A stretch of DNA of 64,000 nucleotides from NCBI GenBank assembly GCA_947466075.1, contig CANIBP010000029.1, positions 1 through 64,000 of the forward strand, in the 5' to 3' direction. This DNA is from Verrucomicrobiaceae bacterium (lineage in GTDB: Bacteria; Verrucomicrobiota; Verrucomicrobiia; Verrucomicrobiales; Verrucomicrobiaceae). The notes under the pieces were generated by a model. It searched no databases and was not told where the DNA came from. It saw nothing but the letters and a program-made list of their open reading frames with translations. Every line of letters starts with the position of its first letter. Position 1 is the stretch's first letter. Shown here one piece after another: positions 59,198 through 64,000 of the stretch. The translations under genes and the position numbers were made by a program.

Positions 59198-59261
59198 GCA
59201 GCCTTGTTCGTCTCAACAGCAGGGTTGTTTGGAGCAAATTCAAGGTTGTCTCAGGCAGGGA
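59198..59261. repeat. Degenerate upstream units of the 22-bp array
   Basis: Three units start at 59198 (GCAGCCTTGTT), 59219 (GCAGGGTTGTT) and 59240 (TCAAGGTTGTC). They keep the left half of the core but have TTGT in place of CTGC, and spacing slips to 21 bp, so this end is decaying. Confidence 0.65.
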
Positions 59262-59547
59262 GCAGCCCTGCACCGCGTAGCTAGCAGGGCTGCTCATTCC
59301 ATGCCGCAAGGCTGCACCACACGTGTTGCAGACCTGCTAGGCCGAGATAGCAGGGCCGTACCTGCGTGCCCGCAGGCCTGCTGGGGCGTGGCAGCAAGCC
59401 TGCATCAGCCACTGAGTAAGCCTGCATCACATGGAGCGCACGTCTGCTAGAGCCACCGTGCATGGCTGCACCACGCGCCTAGCAGGGGGGCTGTGTCACT
59501 CATGCAGGGCTGCTGGCTCCATGCAGCAAGCCTGCACTGCCGCTGCT
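59262..59547. repeat. Thirteen-unit 22-bp array with palindromic core
   Basis: Core units begin at 59262, 59284, 59306, 59328, 59350, 59372, 59394, 59416, 59438, 59460, 59482, 59504 and 59526: an exact 22-bp register with no slip. Each has an 11-bp core near GCARGCCTGCW (GCAGGCCTGC is a perfect palindrome) followed by 11 mostly unrelated bases. Two turns of B-DNA are about 21 bp, so all cores face nearly the same side. 22 is not a multiple of 3 and no frame stays open, so it is not coding. The conserved parts are too short for CRISPR repeats. Confidence 0.85.
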
Positions 59548-59772
59548 GCCGGGGCGGTTCAAACTTCACGCGTCCCGCTTCCTTTCGGCTAGCACGAGAG
59601 GAAATCGCTTGGTACCTCTTGGTGCTTCCGCCTATGCTACCTGCATGAGCACCCTTTTGGCATCCTGCATGTGGAAAGACCAAGGCGGTAGTGACCTTTC
59701 AGCCGTCAAACAGACGCCGTCAAACCCACAGAAAGCCCCGAACATCAGGCAACCCCAGGCCCGCATTGAACC
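59548..59772 (+). promoter_or_regulatory. Region between the array and cas9
   Basis: 225 bp with no gene. It should hold the cas9 promoter and might encode a tracrRNA, but with no CRISPR repeat in the window an anti-repeat cannot be identified. CCTGCATG occurs twice (about 59639 and 59664). No T-run terminator seen. Confidence 0.3.
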
Positions 59773-62700
59773 ATGAAGGACTATACGCTCAAGCCGTCCG
59801 CATCTTCAAACGCAGCGCGCTCTGATACATCGGATGTTCGCCGTATCCTGGCGCTTGATCTGGGCATCGGCTCCTACGGCATCGCACACCAAGAGCGCAG
59901 CGGTGAAGGTGAAAACAAACAGTTCACCTTTCCTATCGTGCGCTCCTGCACGTTGCCTGGAGACTGGGCGGAATTGAAGGAAGAAAGAACGCGGCGCAGG
60001 ATGTGGCGCACACGTCTGGCGCACATCGAACGCGAAGGCTGGCTGCGGCAGGTGTTTGAACGCTGTGGGTTGCAGGATGCTGTGTTGAGGGGGCGGCGTG
60101 TGAAGCAGATCGAGGTGGAGGAAACCGGACCCGGCGGCGTGAAAGTAACGAAAAACGCTGGGCGCTGGATGCAGACAATCCGCCTGATTACCGTCTGGAA
60201 CGTGAGTTTCCGCCGCAACCGGGACAGAAGCCGCGTGATGGCGCACCATCGGACGAACAAGGATCACGCACCATTTACAGCGGCGCGGCGTTGCGCTGCT
60301 TGCTGCTGCTCGGGGAGCATGCACAAAAGGAAGCGCAGGGTCGCACACTGGAGCCGTGGCAAATCTTTAAGGCGCTGCATTCCGCCATTCAAAAACGTGG
60401 TTATGATGCGGTGGTTCCTTGGGCCAGGACGCCAACGGTGAAGCCCGTTGTGAGTGCTGATGCAGCGCCCAAGAAAGGACGCAAAGGCAAGCAGACCGAG
60501 ACAGCCGAAGCAGACACCGTGAGCGATAGCGAGCCGGTGCTCTCCGAAGTGGAGTTGAAAGAGAAGAAGGAGGAACAAGCAAGCTTGGAGCGTGCGCTGA
60601 CCATGAAAGGCATTGTGGAAGGGCTTTCCCCGCATGCACGCTTTCAGCATCCGTGTTTCTGGGAAGCGTCTCGCATGGAACTGTGGGATTCAGGTGCGCC
60701 AGAAGTCATTCAGGCACGCCAGACGCATCACGCACGTTCCTGCAAATGGGCGGATCAGGAAGATCCGGCCAACAAATTCAAGAACGCCAATGAGCGTGAC
60801 CCGTATGCACGGCTGCCAGCCATCTTCCCACGTCAGATGGTTGAGGCGGAACTCATCGCGCTGTGTGAAGCCGCAGGCCGGCAGTTGCCAGCCTTGTCGG
60901 TGAGCGCCTATGAGATCGCATATGGCCCGACGGGCATAGCTTATCCAAACATTCCGCGTCGTGATCCGGCGAAGCAGGATGTGGAAGCGCAGCGCCGTGC
61001 CGCACTCGGCGCTTTACCCAAAGAGCAGCGCAAGCAGTTCGTGCGTGGCAAGGCGGCGGAATGGCAGGGCGCGCTGTCACAGAAAGCGCCCACGTTTGAC
61101 AATCGTGGCCCGGCTCCCTGCGCGCTCATCCCGCGCTTCAATGTGGCTAAGTGTGACCTGCGCTTTGACAAGGGCGTGCTCGTGCCTGATTCGGCTTTGG
61201 CTGCCGAGATTTCCTTCCTGCTCCAGCTCAAGAACTTTCGCTTTGTGCCGGAAGTCTTGGATGCGTCGAAGCCCGGTGGCGTGCGGGATTCATTCAGTCC
61301 CAAGGAACTGAAACAGCTCTTTGAGGATCATTGCGCGGCAACCGTGCTCACACGCATGGCCGCTGGAATGACTGGCGGAGCGATGACGAAGAAGATGCTC
61401 TGTGACTGGATGGGAGAGCACATTGGTGCCAAGACCACGCCCAAGCCTGGACAGGATGGCAAAGGCAAAGAGATCATCGAGATGCCCAAGGCGACAGGCC
61501 GTGCGCGTTTCTCGCGTCCTGCGTTGCGTCTGGTGAAGGAACTGCTGCTCTCCGGTTTGTCTCCATCGGAGTTTAAGGCTGCTCTCCTGGATTTGAACAA
61601 TGTAAATTACACTTCATTGCGTCAAGCCGTGAAGCTGATGCAAGAGCCAATGAGCGGGGCCATCCTGGCCCCGGCTGGGGGAGCCGGAGACTCCCCCTCC
61701 TTGAATACCGATCCCATGCGCGGCATGATCGCGGCAGACCTCGATTTCCTCGACAACATCGGTGCCTCTTGGGAGAAGATCAGCATTCGGGATGAACGAC
61801 TGGAAGCCATCAGTGAGATGACTCAAGCGGAGAAAGAGGCACGGCAGGCTGCCATCACGCGCATGATCAGCATGGAGATCAATCCCAAGATCAGGCATCG
61901 CCTCACACTCTTGGATCACATTCTCGATGAGATCACCGCTGATGGCAGGCTGCCGGATCGTGTGGTGCTGGAGTTTGCGCGTGAGGAATGGCTGGGGCCA
62001 AAGCGCCGCAAGGAGCTGATGGACTTCCAGGCTGAGCGCAAAGCGCAGAACATCACCGCTCGCATGAATCTCGGTGGGGAGGTGTCTCAGAAAGCGGTGC
62101 TCAAACATCAATTGCTCACCGAGCAAGGTGGGCGCTGTCTGTTCTGCGGCAAGAACTTCTCCAATCCTAAAACAACCAGCGTGGCGCATGGGGAACTGTC
62201 GTTTGAAAACGCCCACCTCGCCCACATCGTCGCGGATTCCAAAGGTGGGCCGCGTGCCTATGTGAATCTCGTGCTGGCATGCGATGGCTGTAATCGAGCG
62301 CAGGGAAATCTGTATCACGCCGATGCCTTTGCACACTATCGGTTTCCTCTTGGGTGGGATACGTTTGTGGGACTCGTCTCCGGCTGCTCAGGCATGCGCC
62401 CCTTCAAGAAGAAGATTCTCTGCACCAAGTCAGAAGATGAAGCGGCCTTGATGGTGCAGAACAAGACTGCCCTGCAAGAGACAGCATGGATTGCCAAGCT
62501 GGCCCGTGTGCTCATCTGCCTCAAGTTCGGCTGGAAACTGGATGCTGAAGGCGAACAGCGCCGCATCGTCGTGGTGACAGGCAGCGTGACGAACCGTGTG
62601 GCATCCAAGTTTGGGCTCTACTCACTGCTTGGCGGACCGGAACGCGTGAAGAAACTGGCAGACGCCAAAGCGGCCATTGAAGCAGCGATGCAGCAGGTCG

Positions 62701-63782
62701 AGACAACCAAAGACGATGAACTCGACAAGCTGTGTGATGCCTTCCCCAAGGAATGGAAGACGAAGAAGCGTAAAGGGGATGACCATTGGGACCGTGAAGC
62801 TGTATCCAAAGGACTCCGCAGGTTGCACTTTGAGAATGGAGACGCGATCAATGAAAAGGACCGTGGTGATGACCGCCATCATGCGCTGGATGCCATGGTG
62901 CTTTCTTTCCTGCCGCACTGGGCGGGAAATCCCGGCAAGAGTCTCTACTTTGGCCTGCCACCAGGGAAAAACTGGAAGGAGGAGTTTGGTTTGAGATTGA
63001 ACGCGGTGCAGGCTGAATCTCTCAGGTTTGAAAAGCCTGTCTTGCGAGAAACAATCTATGGGCTTCGCCCAGGAGAGTCAGGAAAACTATCAGCGGCAAT
63101 ACGCCGTGAGGTTTTTCCAATGGCTTACGGAGGCTCAACGCCAGACGGTAAACTCATCAAGTTTGCGGTGGGGAACTTGAGAGCCAGGCTTCCAAGCATC
63201 CGAATCAAGAGTATCGCAAGCCTGTTGAGAGCCATCGCCAATGACCTTGACGGCATTGCGGATGGACAGAGGCGCGAGAAAGAGTGGTATCTGCGCTGCC
63301 AGGATTTGCGTCTTAAACCGAATGGGGCGCTGATAAAGAAGGTGTCATGCTGGTCCGACAAACCTGAGCAAGGGAACTACCTCAATATGTCCAAAGACTG
63401 GACGCCAGAGCGAGAAGCAGCAGGAAAAGGACAGTGGCGTTGCGCGAAGGGAAGTCACCAAGGCCAATGGGTTTATCTCGACGCCTTGAGTAAGCCCCGA
63501 ATTCGGGCTGTTAAGGTCTTCGAGTCAATCGCGAAGGTTAAGACTGATCTTGAAGCGGATAGCGATTGTGCCCGTGTCATTATGTTCCTCCAGTCGGGCT
63601 GTATTGTGAAGATTGACGGTGAAGTGAAGTCAGGCGCAAAGAAGCTCCCAGAAGGCAACTACCGAGTTGGGGGCATTGAAGAAGCTGCAAGGAAGATCGA
63701 TCTTTACTCTGCTGGTGGCACCAAATTTGAAAAGATCCCACTAACATCTCTCCTCACACAGAATTTCAGGCGAGTTCATTGA
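59773..63782 (+). pseudogene. cas9: CRISPR-associated endonuclease Cas9, interrupted by a -1 frameshift
   Basis: RNA-guided DNA nuclease, about 1336 aa when bridged. Frame one runs from the ATG at 59773 (an in-frame TGA at 59767 excludes longer starts): RuvC-I ILALDLGIGSYGIA with Asp29, then the Arg-rich bridge helix LKEERTRRRMWRTRLAH. The frame changes by -1 near 60141-60160, most simply at the A5 run 60151-60155, where one lost A restores TKKRWALDADNPPDYRLE. Then RuvC-II VVLEFAREEW (Glu about 734), HNH with CLFCGKNF, AHIVADSKGG (His about 818) and CDGCNRAQGN, and RuvC-III DRHHALDAMV (Asp about 1040). Catalytic residues are intact. cas1 starts 29 bp later. It may be a sequencing error, a true mutation or programmed frameshifting. 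Confidence 0.88.
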
Positions 63783-63811
63783 AAATTAACTGAGCAACCT
63801 GTTTACCACCC

Positions 63812-64000
63812 ATGAGCTATCACGTCGTTCATATTTTGACTCACGGAGCCTTGTTGGCGCGTGAGCGTGGCTTTCTCGTCTGCCGTCCGCCCAAGGATGC
63901 CGCCGATGCCGTGGAAAAGAAGCTGCCGCTCGAAGACATTCGAGCGGTGGTCATTGCCGCACGCGGCGTCACGCTGACCAGCAATGCCATCTCGGGCATT
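63812..64000 (+). CDS. cas1: CRISPR-associated integrase Cas1, 5' part only
   Basis: First 63 codons; the gene runs off the window. Seen: MSYHVVHILTHGALLARERG, then KLPLEDIRAVVIAARGVTLT, the N-terminal beta-domain pattern of Cas1 from type II systems. With Cas2 it would insert new spacers. Same strand as cas9, 29 bp downstream, so probably one operon; together they indicate a type II (probably II-C) locus with adaptation genes. Confidence 0.85.
   Translation, partial: MSYHVVHILTHGALLARERGFLVCRPPKDAADAVEKKLPLEDIRAVVIAARGVTLTSNAISGI

Noticed and set aside
59036..59463. Short open frames across the 22-bp array (60-82 codons)
   Set aside because: The period is not a multiple of three, frames are short on both strands, and no repeated peptide is preserved.
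59262..59547. Reading the 22-bp array as a CRISPR array
   Set aside because: The conserved part is only about 11 bp and the variable part 11 bp, far below known repeat and spacer sizes, and the cores are not identical.
60150..60156. Programmed -1 frameshift signal in cas9
   Set aside because: The heptamer is G AAA AAC rather than A AAA AAC and no clear downstream stem or Shine-Dalgarno-like stimulator was seen; kept only as one option in the finding.

Overview
The window looks like chromosomal DNA of a GC-rich Gram-negative bacterium, most probably of the phylum Verrucomicrobiota (Prosthecobacter/Verrucomicrobium-like). This is inference from gene content and style: few clear Shine-Dalgarno sites, many 4-bp ATGA overlaps, a DUF5009-type acyltransferase, BatA/VWA proteins, an LPS heptose epimerase (Gram-negative envelope), and a large divergent Cas9. 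No rRNA gene, insertion sequence or canonical CRISPR array was seen.

Layout. 0.1-6 kb: PPK2-type polyphosphate kinase, rpsU, purA, an FHA protein, an unrecognised gene and a membrane TPR protein. 6-11.1 kb: a tightly overlapping minus-strand operon that joins a deoxy-amino-sugar cassette (aminotransferase, methyltransferase, glycosyltransferase, FdtA-like isomerase) to a histidine kinase and a LuxR-type regulator. 11.2-25.6 kb: acyltransferase, lipoproteins, amine-oxidase-like flavoprotein, rmlD, an RluA-family pseudouridine synthase, citramalate synthase with a possible Ile/Leu leader, an ECF sigma factor with a membrane partner, Nudix, moeA, dapA-dapF-trpA, and hldD. 25.8-32 kb: pyruvate dehydrogenase E1 alpha, E1 beta and E2, formyltetrahydrofolate cyclo-ligase, prmC and an enolase-superfamily enzyme. 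32-42.5 kb (minus): smc, a BatA-like VWA protein, aroB, miaA, a 48-codon gene, a secreted VWA protein and twin thioredoxin-like proteins. 42.8-56 kb (plus): the information-processing block tRNA-Thr, tuf, tRNA-Trp, secE, nusG, rplK, rplA, rplJ, rplL, rpoB, rpoC.

From the 3' end of rpoC the window becomes accessory. A DUF433/DUF5615 toxin-antitoxin pair lies between two copies of an approximately 83-bp direct repeat that carries the rpoC stop codon and terminator. It is followed by a REP-like inverted repeat, a collagen-like protein with four FGIPRG domains and a fibronectin-III protein (both phage-fibre-like), and a roughly 1-kb non-coding stretch. That stretch holds the most unusual structure here: 13 units in exact 22-bp register, each with a GCAGGCCTGC-like palindrome plus 11 variable bases, with decaying copies on the upstream side. 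Directly downstream are cas9 (about 1,336 aa once a -1 frameshift near 60,150 is bridged) and the start of cas1, which runs off the window.
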